From positions 1-64,000 of the forward strand of contig CAJWQG010000004.1 in assembly GCA_913045175.1 (NCBI GenBank): DNA of 64,000 nt, read 5' to 3'. Shown here in pieces: positions 9,846 to 19,921 of this stretch (positions are counted from its first letter, which is position 1; each line of letters starts with the position of its first letter). Origin of the DNA: an uncultured Gammaproteobacteria bacterium. GTDB taxonomy: Bacteria; Pseudomonadota; Gammaproteobacteria; Pseudomonadales; Azotimanducaceae. The notes under the pieces are model-generated. The model was not told the origin of the DNA, searched no databases, and worked only from the letters and a program-made list of their open reading frames with translations. The position numbers and the translations under genes were made by a program.

Positions 9846-12542
9846 GTGATGCAAATGAAGGACCATTATCAGCTGGTGCTCATCGATGGGTCATCCTACC
9901 TGTTTAGGGCATTCCATGCACTACCCCCCTTGACGACTTCCAAAGGTCAACCAACGGGGGCGATAAAGGGTGTCATCAGCATGATCAGGAAGTTGATGAA
10001 TGATTTTCCCGATAGTCATATAGCCTGTGTGTTTGATGCTAAAGGGAAGTCGTTTCGAAATGACATATACCCTGAATACAAAGCGAATCGAGCCGCAATG
10101 CCTGATGATCTGCGTACTCAGATCGCACCGATCCACAGCATTATTGAAAAGATGGGTGTTCCGTTACTAAGCGTTGAGGGTGTAGAAGCGGATGACGTAA
10201 TTGGGACCCTGGCAAGTCAGGCAACGATGGCGGGAATGGATGTTCTTATCTCTACAGGCGATAAGGATATGGCGCAGCTGGTTAATGACCATGTGACATT
10301 AATCAACACGATGAACGATGCATTGATGGATGAGGCCGGGGTTGTCGATAAGTTCGGTGTTAATCCGGATCAGATTATCGACTATCTCGCATTGGTTGGG
10401 GATACCTCTGACAATATACCAGGGGTGCCAAAATGTGGGCCAAAGACAGCCGTCAAATGGTTGTCTCGGTATCCTTCACTTCAGGACGTAATAGACAATG
10501 CGGAAGCGGTGAAGGGGAAAGTCGGAGAAAACCTGCGCGCGAGCCTTGATCAGCTTCCAATTTCCTATCAGTTGGCGACCATTAAGCGTGATGTGGAACT
10601 TGATTGCACGGTCGAGGAATTGCTGCTCTCGGATCCTGACGAAGGGGCGCTACTCGATATTTATATGGAGCTTGAATTCAAACCATGGGTTGATGAGCTA
10701 AGGGCAGGAGATGACCCGGTAAGCGCGACAGACGAGGTTAGCAATGCTGACTATTCGATAATCCTTGATGCGCAGTCATTGGAAAACTGGCTAGGTAAAG
10801 TTTCTGCGACCAAACCGTTAGCCATACACGTAGAAACCAATATAGGCGATTACATGGAGGCGGGTCTTGTAGGCGTATCTTTGTGTCAGCTCGAAGGAGA
10901 CGCGGCCTACATTCCTCTTTGCCATGACTATGATGAAGCACCAGTACAGCTTGATGTAGATATGGTGATAGCGAAACTTGAGCCCCTGCTGCAGCGCACT
11001 GAGATCGTTGGTCATGACCTAAAGTATGCGATAAGTGTGCTGGCGAGGTATGGTGTTCAACTCGGTATCAGCTTCGATACGATGCTCGCTTCCTATGTTC
11101 TTAACTCTGTTGGATCAAGACACGATCTGGATGACCTGGCATTGCGCCATGCTGGACTACACAAAAGCAGGTATGAAGATATCGCAGGAAAAGGCGCTAA
11201 ACAGAAGTCATTTAACCAACTCGATATTGAAACTGCTGGTCACTTCGCTGCCGAGGTTGCGGATGTTGCGATGCGGTTGTCAGGTATCCTCAGGAGCAAA
11301 CTAGAAGCGGAACCTACCCTGGCGAGCGTGATGAACGACATAGAAATGCCATTGGTAGGCATTCTGTCACATGTAGAAAGAAACGGAGTGCTCCTTGATA
11401 CCAAACTGCTTGTAGCACAGAGCGCGGAACTGGATAAGAGGATGCACGAGCTGCAGCAAGAGGCATATGGCCTGGCGGGCGAAGAATTCAATCTTGGTTC
11501 ACCAAAACAGTTACAGGACATTTTCTTTAATAAACTTGAATTACCAATTCTCAAGAAGACACCCAAGGGCCAACCCTCTACGGCGGAACCGGTACTTCAG
11601 GAATTAGCGCTCGACTACCCGCTACCGCGAGTGATTCTGGAATATCGTAGTCTCTCGAAACTAAAATCAACCTACACTGACCAACTGCCAAAACAAGTAC
11701 ACACATCGACCGGGCGTGTGCACACGTCTTATCGGCAGGCGGTGGCTGCTACGGGACGACTATCCAGTACTGATCCCAACCTCCAGAATATTCCTATTAG
11801 AACCGAAGAGGGCCGACGAGTACGCAAGGCGTTTGTGGCGCCAGAAGGCTATTTGCTGGTCGCAGCGGATTATTCACAGATAGAACTGCGAATCATGGCA
11901 CACCTGTCGGAAGATCCTGGTCTGGTAGAAGCGTTCAACAGAAATCTCGATATTCATCGAGCGACCGCAGCGGAGGTTTTTGGTGTTGCGGTGGAGGAAG
12001 TAAAGGACTATCAGCGTCGCAGCGCTAAAGCGATCAATTTCGGTCTGATCTACGGTATGTCTGCTTTTGGATTGGCGCGCCAGTTGAACATCGCCCGAAA
12101 CGATGCGCAGGAATATATTGATCTGTATTTTGACCGGTATCCTGGGGTTAGAGATTATATGGATCGAGTTAGACACCTTGCGGGCGAACAAGGGTTTGTA
12201 GAAACGATATTTGGGCGCAGGCTGTACCTACCGGAAATTAATGCAAAGAATTTTCAACGGCGTCAGGCGGCGGAACGAACGGCGATCAATGCACCTATGC
12301 AGGGTAGTGCTGCAGACATTATTAAAATAGCGATGATAGAAGTAGATCGATGGCTGACGACATCTCAAATAGATGCACGCATGATAATGCAGGTACATGA
12401 TGAGTTAGTGCTAGAAGTAAAAGAAGCGGAGCACGAGCATCTAACAAGTGTGCTTGAGCAAACTATGTCCGCTGCCGCAGACCTAAAGATACCGCTGCTC
12501 GTCGTAACGGGAGTGGGAAAAAACTGGGATGATGCGCATTAA
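9846..12542 (+). CDS. polA: DNA polymerase I
   Basis: 5'-exonuclease, 3'-exonuclease and polymerase domains; YSQIELRIMAHLS, MQVHDELVLEV motifs. Confidence 0.98.
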   Translation: MMQMKDHYQLVLIDGSSYLFRAFHALPPLTTSKGQPTGAIKGVISMIRKLMNDFPDSHIACVFDAKGKSFRNDIYPEYKANRAAMPDDLRTQIAPIHSIIEKMGVPLLSVEGVEADDVIGTLASQATMAGMDVLISTGDKDMAQLVNDHVTLINTMNDALMDEAGVVDKFGVNPDQIIDYLALVGDTSDNIPGVPKCGPKTAVKWLSRYPSLQDVIDNAEAVKGKVGENLRASLDQLPISYQLATIKRDVELDCTVEELLLSDPDEGALLDIYMELEFKPWVDELRAGDDPVSATDEVSNADYSIILDAQSLENWLGKVSATKPLAIHVETNIGDYMEAGLVGVSLCQLEGDAAYIPLCHDYDEAPVQLDVDMVIAKLEPLLQRTEIVGHDLKYAISVLARYGVQLGISFDTMLASYVLNSVGSRHDLDDLALRHAGLHKSRYEDIAGKGAKQKSFNQLDIETAGHFAAEVADVAMRLSGILRSKLEAEPTLASVMNDIEMPLVGILSHVERNGVLLDTKLLVAQSAELDKRMHELQQEAYGLAGEEFNLGSPKQLQDIFFNKLELPILKKTPKGQPSTAEPVLQELALDYPLPRVILEYRSLSKLKSTYTDQLPKQVHTSTGRVHTSYRQAVAATGRLSSTDPNLQNIPIRTEEGRRVRKAFVAPEGYLLVAADYSQIELRIMAHLSEDPGLVEAFNRNLDIHRATAAEVFGVAVEEVKDYQRRSAKAINFGLIYGMSAFGLARQLNIARNDAQEYIDLYFDRYPGVRDYMDRVRHLAGEQGFVETIFGRRLYLPEINAKNFQRRQAAERTAINAPMQGSAADIIKIAMIEVDRWLTTSQIDARMIMQVHDELVLEVKEAEHEHLTSVLEQTMSAAADLKIPLLVVTGVGKNWDDAH

Positions 12543-12562
12543 CGGATATTCCCCCCCCCTCG

Positions 12563-12591
12563 GGAACTTTTGCGAATTCCGTTAGTCATAA
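12563..12591 (+). promoter_or_regulatory. Candidate sigmaE/AlgU-type promoter (GGAACTT-N16-TCATAA)
   Basis: GGAACTT at 12563-12569, 16 nt spacer, TCATAA at 12586-12591; upstream of candidate sRNA. Confidence 0.55.
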
Positions 12592-12597
12592 TAAGTG

Positions 12598-12714
12598 AAA
12601 GGTGACGTTGTAACTACAAGAGTAGCTAAGTGCTAACTTCGGTTATTTTCCCCCAAAAAGAACCGAAGCAGGCTCTGGTCATTCCCTCCCCAATAGATGA
12701 CCAGGGCCGTTTTT
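12598..12714 (+). ncRNA. Candidate sRNA in the polA-engB intergenic position (Spot42/ErsA-like by synteny)
   Basis: Stem CTTCGGTT/AACCGAAG (12637-12668) and terminator GGCTCTGGTCAT/ATGACCAGGGCC followed by GTTTTT (12671-12714); promoter-like element upstream; 5' end is estimated. Confidence 0.6.
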
Positions 12715-12759
12715 GGGCGATTTCTGGAGGTTTAGGGCTATCTATCTAAGACTCTCTAT

Positions 12760-13347
12760 CTAAGACGAGAGCAAATCTGAAAGCCGCTTCGCCAGATCTT
12801 CGATGCCAATTTTCTTTGTTGCGGAAAAGATCTGAACAGAAATACCTTCGGGGAGGTTGCTTTTTAGCTTTAGTAACACGTTCTGTTGTGCGCCGCCTTT
12901 AATCTTATCCGCTTTAGTCAGCAGAATGTGTATCAGAATATTCGCCCCTGTACTCCATTCGATCATCATTTCGTCGAAGGGTTTAAGTGGGTGTCTGATA
13001 TCCATAAGAAGAACCAGGCCCTTGAGGGATTTTCGATTTCGCAGATATTCGTCAAGATGTTGCTGCCACTCCCTCTTTATCTTTTCTGGCACCTTCGCGT
13101 AACCGAAACCTGGCAGATCAACCAGGCGGAGCTCTTCGGTGAGTTCGAAAAAGTTGATAAGTTGCGTTCGCCCTGGTGTTTTGCTGGTTCTGGCGAGCTT
13201 ACTTTGTCGTGTCAGGGTGTTAATCGCGCTGGATTTCCCAGCGTTTGAGCGACCACAGAAAGCGACCTCAGCACCTATATCATCCGGGCAGTCCGTAAGT
13301 TTGGCAGCGCTGGTGAGAAACCTCGCCTTATGAAATTCGACACTCAT
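12760..13347 (-). CDS. engB: Ribosome biogenesis GTPase EngB/YsxC
   Basis: [37 protein letters not shown]. Confidence 0.96.
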   Translation of the reverse strand: MSVEFHKARFLTSAAKLTDCPDDIGAEVAFCGRSNAGKSSAINTLTRQSKLARTSKTPGRTQLINFFELTEELRLVDLPGFGYAKVPEKIKREWQQHLDEYLRNRKSLKGLVLLMDIRHPLKPFDEMMIEWSTGANILIHILLTKADKIKGGAQQNVLLKLKSNLPEGISVQIFSATKKIGIEDLAKRLSDLLSS

Positions 13348-13429
13348 AGAACACCTTGGTGAATAGGTTGGGCATTAGGCATATAGTTTATATATAATGC
13401 CGCGTCATTTTATCACTGCTTGGTGTTAC

Positions 13430-14053
13430 ATGAAGTTGTCACAACTTTTGGTCGGGGGGATGTTTGTTATTAGCGCTATGTCTACGTTTGTGGCGTCTGC
13501 GTTTGCGGCCGGCGACGCGGAACGAGGAAAGGGATTGACGCCGGTTTGTACTGCATGTCATGGGCAGGATGGTAATAGTCTGGCCGGTGCGTTTCCCAAC
13601 ATCGCTGGGCAAAATGCGCATTACCTCTTAAAACAGATGCAGGACATCAAATCGAAGGCTCGTAGCGCACCGCTAATGGCTGGTATTTTGGACAATCTGG
13701 ACGATCAGCAACTTGAAGATATCGCGGCCTATTACAGTAAACAGAAAGCCAATGTGGGTAGCGCTGATCCTGAATTGGTTGAACTGGGTGAATCAATATA
13801 CCGGTCAGGTATTAAACGCAAGGAAATTGCTGCCTGCAGTGCGTGTCATGCGCCAGACGGTAGCGGTAACGGCCCAGCCGCGTTTCCCGCGTTGAATGGG
13901 CAGTGGCCAGAATACACAGTAGCGCAGTTAAAGGCGTTTCGTTCTGGTGAGCGCCATAATGATGGCGACTCGCGCATGATGCGCATAACCTCTATGGACC
14001 TTTCTGACGTCGAAATGGCTGCAGTTGCGTCTTATCTATTTGGTCTGCATTAA
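13430..14053 (+). CDS. Diheme cytochrome c4
   Basis: Signal peptide plus two CxxCH motifs (CTACHG, CSACHA). Confidence 0.93.
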   Translation: MKLSQLLVGGMFVISAMSTFVASAFAAGDAERGKGLTPVCTACHGQDGNSLAGAFPNIAGQNAHYLLKQMQDIKSKARSAPLMAGILDNLDDQQLEDIAAYYSKQKANVGSADPELVELGESIYRSGIKRKEIAACSACHAPDGSGNGPAAFPALNGQWPEYTVAQLKAFRSGERHNDGDSRMMRITSMDLSDVEMAAVASYLFGLH

Positions 14054-14120
14054 CTGACATCCTGAGGGAACACTTGCCGTCAGTATGCATCTAAACCTTA
14101 AGCCCAGTCGTGGAGACAAC

Positions 14121-14792
14121 ATGTCGTTTCTTAATGCATCAAAAGCAGTTATTGGCCTTACTCTAGCTATCGCGGCCGGGTTGGCATACGCTCAGATCGA
14201 GTATGAAGAAGGCACTCACTACGTTCTGCTACCGGTGCCCCTGGAGACTGAGTCTAAGGGGAAGATAGAGGTTACCGAGTATTTTTCCTACACCTGCATT
14301 CATTGCTTCAGGTTTGAGCCGATCGTGTCATCCTGGCGGCGGGGACTGCCTGACGATGTGATGTTTACGCGTACGCCTGCCCTGTGGAATGAGGTTTTTG
14401 AGACCTATGGAAAGTCCTATTACACAGTAGAAGCCCTTGGTGTGCTGGAAAAGGTTCACATACACCTGTTCAATTTGATCCAGCAGAAACAGCCTAAGGA
14501 CGTTCAGGTTATTGCACTTGCACTAGCAGAATACGGTGTCGATCCTGTCGATTTTGCGCGGATGTACGCTAGTTTCCAGGTCGATCGAAAACTTTCCAAG
14601 GCCCGGGCAAGAGGACAAGCCTACGCGAAGGCATACTTTAGTGCTTTTGAGAAAGGAATTGGTGTTCCAATTATGGTTGTGAATGGAAAATACCTTATTA
14701 GTAGTGCAACTGCTGGCGGTAATGCAGAGATGATTCCTGTGGCGGAACATCTGATTGAGCTCGAACGGGCTAAGGTAACACCGGCGGAGTAA
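14121..14792 (+). CDS. dsbA: Thiol:disulfide interchange protein DsbA
   Basis: Signal peptide; [14 protein letters not shown] active site; [11 protein letters not shown] cis-Pro loop. Confidence 0.93.
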   Translation: MSFLNASKAVIGLTLAIAAGLAYAQIEYEEGTHYVLLPVPLETESKGKIEVTEYFSYTCIHCFRFEPIVSSWRRGLPDDVMFTRTPALWNEVFETYGKSYYTVEALGVLEKVHIHLFNLIQQKQPKDVQVIALALAEYGVDPVDFARMYASFQVDRKLSKARARGQAYAKAYFSAFEKGIGVPIMVVNGKYLISSATAGGNAEMIPVAEHLIELERAKVTPAE

Positions 14793-15087
14793 GCGAAGGT
14801 TCTCGTGCCGCATCCACGCGGATTTTAAGTTCTTTGCCTGGTTTGAAGTGCGGCACGAATTTGCCTGGTTTATGGATGCCGACCTCGCCAGTTTTTGGGT
14901 TTCGCACGCTTCTAGGACGACGATAGTGGTTTGAGAAGGTCCCAAATCCTCTAATTTCTATTCTTTCACCTGATGCCAGGCTGTCTGACATGATCTCAAT
15001 CATGGTATAAACGGCCAGGTCCACGTCACGAACAGATAACTGTTCGAGCTTTTCAGATATCCGTTTAATCAGTTCGGACTTGTTCAT
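14770..15087 (-). CDS. ihfB: Integration host factor beta subunit-like protein
   Basis: [50 protein letters not shown]. Confidence 0.9.
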   Translation of the reverse strand: MNKSELIKRISEKLEQLSVRDVDLAVYTMIEIMSDSLASGERIEIRGFGTFSNHYRRPRSVRNPKTGEVGIHKPGKFVPHFKPGKELKIRVDAAREPSLTPPVLP

Positions 15088-15403
15088 AACTACTGATACC
15101 CCACAGCGATAAGCTAATCATACAAAATAAAGTATTATAATCAATATGTTATGTAATAAAACTAAAGTATTTAATTAGATATCGTGCATAACAGGGAGTT
15201 TGGATTTCACCCAAAGAAGCAGCTAAGACGCCACATTGATTGAATCAGGTATAGCATTCGCATAGAATTCGCCATGGCGACGCGGTGGACACTAGCAATA
15301 CTGTTTTTTAACGTCATAGCCTCGCGCCCTCCCCCCTTTATTTTTCTTCAAATTATCCTACCCATGTCCGTAATGGGTATGGCAGTTGGCTATGGAGCAT
15401 CGA

Positions 15404-16939
15404 ATGGCAACGATTCTTAGTGATACTTCCCGAACGTTTAGTGAATACCTTCTGATACCGAGGCTCACGCGGAGCAGTCAGCGACCAGATCTTGTGGATC
15501 TGGCCACGCCATTGTCGGTGGTCGAGCAGAATCAGATCCCTCGTTTCAGCATAAATATTCCGGTCGTCTCGGCGTGCATGCAGTCGGTAAGTGGCACGGA
15601 TTTGTCGATATCACTTGCACGTCAAGGTGGCTTGAGTTTCGTATTCTGCTCCCAGCCGATCGAGGAGCAGGTTGAAATGGTGCGGCAGGTAAAGGCCCAC
15701 AAGGCCGGGTTTGTTACCAGCGATTCCAATACGACAGAGGAGACGTCGATACGGGAAGTCGTTGACCTGATGCGACGTTCCGGTCACTCGACGGTTGCTG
15801 TAACGAGTGACGGCAGTGCAACCGGAGTACTTAAGGGAATAATCACCGACAAAGATTTCTGGGAATTCGAGGACGACCTGGACAATAAGGTCAAGCAACA
15901 TATGACGCCGATAGATGAGGTTATCTATGGCAATGATGGCGTTTCTCTCCGTGACGCAAATGAGTTGCTGCATAAACACAAAAAAGACTGTCTGCCAATC
16001 CTCAACAAGAAAGGGAATCTGGTCGCACTGGTATTCAAGAAAGATTATGAGGACCATCGCCGACACCCCTTGGAACTGCTTGATGACTCAAAGCGTCTGT
16101 GTGTTGGCGCCGCGGTCAATACCCACGACTATTCCGACCGCGTTCCTGCGTTGATTGAGGCAGGAGTAGATGCGATTTGTTTTGACTCATCGGACGGGTT
16201 TACTGAATACCAGATGGAGGGAATTAAATGGATTCGCGAGAACTTTGGCAACGCGGTCGTACTGGGCGGAGGTAATGTCGTATCTGCAGAGGGGTTTGAT
16301 TATCTGGTAGAAAATAGTCTTGTCGACTTTGTTAAGGTTGGAATGGGTGGAGGTTCGATCTGTATTACTCGCGAGCAGAAAGGAATTGGTCGAGGGCAGG
16401 CGTCTGCACTACTGGATGTTGTTCAGCGAAGGGACGAATACTTTAAGGAAACTGGTCGTTACATTCCCATCTGTTCTGACGGTGGGCTAGGCAATGATAC
16501 GCAGATCGTTATTGCTATGGCGATGGGCGCTGATTTCGTGATGATGGGCCGATACTTTGCCCAGACGGATGAGAGCCCGACACCCAAGACTTCGATTAAT
16601 GGTCAAATGTATAAACCCTACTGGGGAGAAGGTACCCGAAGGGCACAGAACTGGCAGCGATACAATGATGGAATGAGCTCCCGTCAAATGATGTTCGAAG
16701 AGGGTGTGGATGCCTATGTTCCCTTAGTTGGACCGGTTGCCGAAGTTCTTGAAACGACGCTGTATAAATTGCGCAGTACGATGGTTAATGTCGGGGCTGA
16801 CTCTCTATCGGAGTTTCGTGAACAGGCAATTCTTACCATGGTGTCTGAACAATCAGTTGTCGAGGCTGGTACTTCTACAGTGTTTCAGTTCTCCTCCAAT
16901 CGTGAGTTAGATAATTCGGACTGGGGCAATAGAGGCTAG
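15404..16939 (+). CDS. guaB: IMP dehydrogenase, divergent (T. foetus-like) type
   Basis: Catalytic loop GMGGGSICITREQKGIGRGQAS, CBS pair, flap FEEGVDAYVPLVG. Confidence 0.92.
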   Translation: MATILSDTSRTFSEYLLIPRLTRSSQRPDLVDLATPLSVVEQNQIPRFSINIPVVSACMQSVSGTDLSISLARQGGLSFVFCSQPIEEQVEMVRQVKAHKAGFVTSDSNTTEETSIREVVDLMRRSGHSTVAVTSDGSATGVLKGIITDKDFWEFEDDLDNKVKQHMTPIDEVIYGNDGVSLRDANELLHKHKKDCLPILNKKGNLVALVFKKDYEDHRRHPLELLDDSKRLCVGAAVNTHDYSDRVPALIEAGVDAICFDSSDGFTEYQMEGIKWIRENFGNAVVLGGGNVVSAEGFDYLVENSLVDFVKVGMGGGSICITREQKGIGRGQASALLDVVQRRDEYFKETGRYIPICSDGGLGNDTQIVIAMAMGADFVMMGRYFAQTDESPTPKTSINGQMYKPYWGEGTRRAQNWQRYNDGMSSRQMMFEEGVDAYVPLVGPVAEVLETTLYKLRSTMVNVGADSLSEFREQAILTMVSEQSVVEAGTSTVFQFSSNRELDNSDWGNRG

Positions 16940-17035
16940 CTGGTTGGAACGTTGATCAAAAGCACATTGAATAATGGCTTTTGGGACAGAAACTAGCTGA
17001 GGTATACTTGCGCCTCCAAAATAGGAGTAACTACT

Positions 17036-17479
17036 GTGTTTAGATTTGCCACGTTACTGTTCTCAGTAGCTATGATGTCGTCGAATATCCAAGCTGACGT
17101 AAACGCCGGAATTGCGGAGCGTATCAAGAAGGTTGGAAACGTTTGTATTGAAGGTGTTGAATGTGTGCTTGAATCGGGAACAGCTTCGGTTGTTACTGAA
17201 GTTGCAGCTACACCGGCGGTGGCGGAAACAGTCAATTCTGTTGAGGATAACTACAATAAAAGCTGCGCGACCTGCCATAACGCGGGCGTAGCCGGGGCAC
17301 CCAAACTAGGAGATGTCACAGGGTGGACCATGCGTATCGCCAAGGGAATGGATGCCTTGTATGCCAGTGGGATCAATGGTCTTCCTCCCGCCATGCCGGC
17401 TAAGGGCATGTGTTTTAGCTGTTCGGACGATGACCTAAGGGCGCTTGTCGACTATATGGTGGAGTCGGTTCAACCCTAA
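17036..17479 (+). CDS. Cytochrome c5-like protein
   Basis: Signal peptide, CATCHNAGVAGAPKLGD, C-terminal KGMCFSCSDDDLRALVDYM. Confidence 0.9.
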   Translation: MFRFATLLFSVAMMSSNIQADVNAGIAERIKKVGNVCIEGVECVLESGTASVVTEVAATPAVAETVNSVEDNYNKSCATCHNAGVAGAPKLGDVTGWTMRIAKGMDALYASGINGLPPAMPAKGMCFSCSDDDLRALVDYMVESVQP

Positions 17480-18992
17480 ACCCCAGACTGATAACGATCC
17501 AGTTTCCGAAAACCCAGTGCTTCCGTTAGGTGATTGGTCTGAATTGACGTCTCTCCTTCGATGTCTGCGATGGTTCGCGCCACCTTTAATATCTTGAAGT
17601 AACCCCGGGCAGAGAGCCCGAGTGTGACCATCGCCTTATCAAGCAGCTGTTGATCACCTTCTTCTAATCTGCAATGTAGTTCGATATCTCTGTTAGTCAT
17701 AAGGGCGTTTAACTTACCGGTTCGTTGTGACATAAGGTGTTGGGAGCTGAAACTTCCTGAATTGCCAGATCATGTTCGGATTCGTCAGATGCGTATCTGG
17801 GATCTGAGAGCGTACCTGGTGGTAAAGCGTGGACATCAACATGTAAGTCGATCCTGTCCAGTAACGGGCCAGATACACGAGCGCGGTAAGAATTGATTTT
17901 TTGGCTTGTGCACTTGCATCGATCTGAGTCGTCACCGTAGTAACCACAGGGACATGGATTCATCGCTGCGATCAGTTGAAAGTTCGCGGGGTAGCAGACT
18001 TGATGGTGCGCTCTGCTAATTACGATCTCTCCAGATTCAAGTGGCTCCCTTAGTACTTCAAGAACGTGACGAGGAAACTCGGGTAATTCATCGAGGAAAA
18101 GCACACCGTTATTGGCGATTGATATCTCTCCTGGTTTTGGTGGGCTCCCGCCACCGACGAGAGCTATAGCGGAAGCCGTGTGATGGGGTGCTCGAAATGG
18201 TCGAGAGCCGAATGTGGCAAAGTCAAACGGGTGCTTGGAAACGGATTGCACGCAAGCCTTAGCCAAGGCAGCGCTTGTGGACATCTCAGGCAGAAGGGTT
18301 CGGAGTCTGCTTGCAAGCATGGTTTTACCGCTGCCAGGGGGGCCAATAAACAATAGGTTGTGCCCTCCAGAGGCGGCGATGGTTGAGGCTCGCTTGGCGA
18401 GTGTTTGACCCCGAACATTTGATACTCGTAACGAGGATCCTGGTATCGGCTTAGGCTCACGAGTGACAACAGATAACTCAGCTTGATCTTTGATACGTGC
18501 AATAACATCGGTAAGTCTGGCCGCCGAGAAAACGCCCGATGGATTTGCTAGCGCTGCCTCTGCTGCGTTTACGCCGGGTACTACTAGTGAGCGAGAGGTG
18601 TTTAGGTTCTGCATGGTGGCAGGAAGAATGGCATCAACTGATCTGATTTCGCCATTGAGGGCGAGTTCTCCCAGGAATTCATAGTGTCTGAGGCACTCTG
18701 GGGGAAGGTAACCTGCTGCCAGTAATATGCAAAGCGCAATAGCCAGGTCGTAACGGCCACCACTCTTTGGTAGATCAGCTGGACTCAGGTTTACGGTGAC
18801 GCGTTTGTTGGGTAGCTTAAAGCCAGCGCTGATAATCGCCGTCTTGACGCGGTCTTTACTTTCTTTGACTGCTGTTTCTGGCAAGCCAACGATAATAATT
18901 TGCGGTAGGCCTGCTGTAGTATCGGCTTCGATCGTAATAAGTGGAGCGTCGATACCAACGGCGGCCCGTGAGTAGGTTCTGGCGAATGTCAT
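17476..18992 (-). pseudogene. comM: YifB/ComM Mg-chelatase-like AAA ATPase, interrupted by a frameshift
   Basis: N-terminal frame 18992-17709 ends ...IQEVSAPNTLCHNEPVS*; C-terminal frame from 17733 (MSQRTGKLNALMTNRDIELHC...LGLSARGYFKILKVARTIADIEG) is the family C-terminus. Confidence 0.85.
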
Positions 18993-19089
18993 AGTGTTGT
19001 TTTACTTTTGCACGGGGAGGTTTCAGCGGCATTAGGCCATGGATGGATTTGCCGTAAGCCAATACCCGTTGTCTTGTAATCACGGTTAC

Positions 19090-19136
19090 GCACTCATATA
19101 GTGCGCTATGCACTTGGGTCAGCACTATGCTAGTGC
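19090..19136 (+). promoter_or_regulatory. Tandem NtrC-type enhancer sites
   Basis: GCACTCATATAGTGC (19090-19104) and GCACTATGCTAGTGC (19122-19136), both GCAC-N7-GTGC, centres 32 bp apart. Confidence 0.75.
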
Positions 19137-19201
19137 GTTAAATGTGAGGTGGTCACGCTGCACTTTTTCTAAGTGATTGAAAATAAAGGTAATCAAGAAC
19201 T

Positions 19202-19217
19202 TGGCACGGTCGATGCT
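19202..19217 (+). promoter_or_regulatory. Sigma54 promoter (-24/-12)
   Basis: TGGCACGGTCGATGCT: GG-N10-GC spacing with TGGCACG; ~100 bp downstream of NtrC sites and upstream of P-II gene. Confidence 0.75.
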
Positions 19218-19397
19218 CTTAACCTGAGACCTAACGCGACCTGAGGTTGCATTAACGATTTCGTGGTAATGAGACGAAGATCATAATTGTAATTGGAATG
19301 CAGGTGTAATTTCGATAAATTGGTATTATGGACCCAGTGGCTCGAGACATCCCGACAGATGTCCTGAAGTTATGTCTAGAACAAGGAGAAAACATAA

Positions 19398-19736
<339 letters not shown>

Positions 19737-19921
19737 TTTGGCAGTCTGATGGATTTGTTAGCGTCGGTCACGGCTGGTGATCGACGCGTTGAAAGCGTTA
19801 ATCTGCAACTTCAATCGTATGACCACAATAGGGACATCGCTGGATATCTTTCCCTGATATCCTTGCTTGGGTTTTTATTACGGCTATATAATCTGCCGAC
19901 TTTTCATATTCCCAAAAGCTG

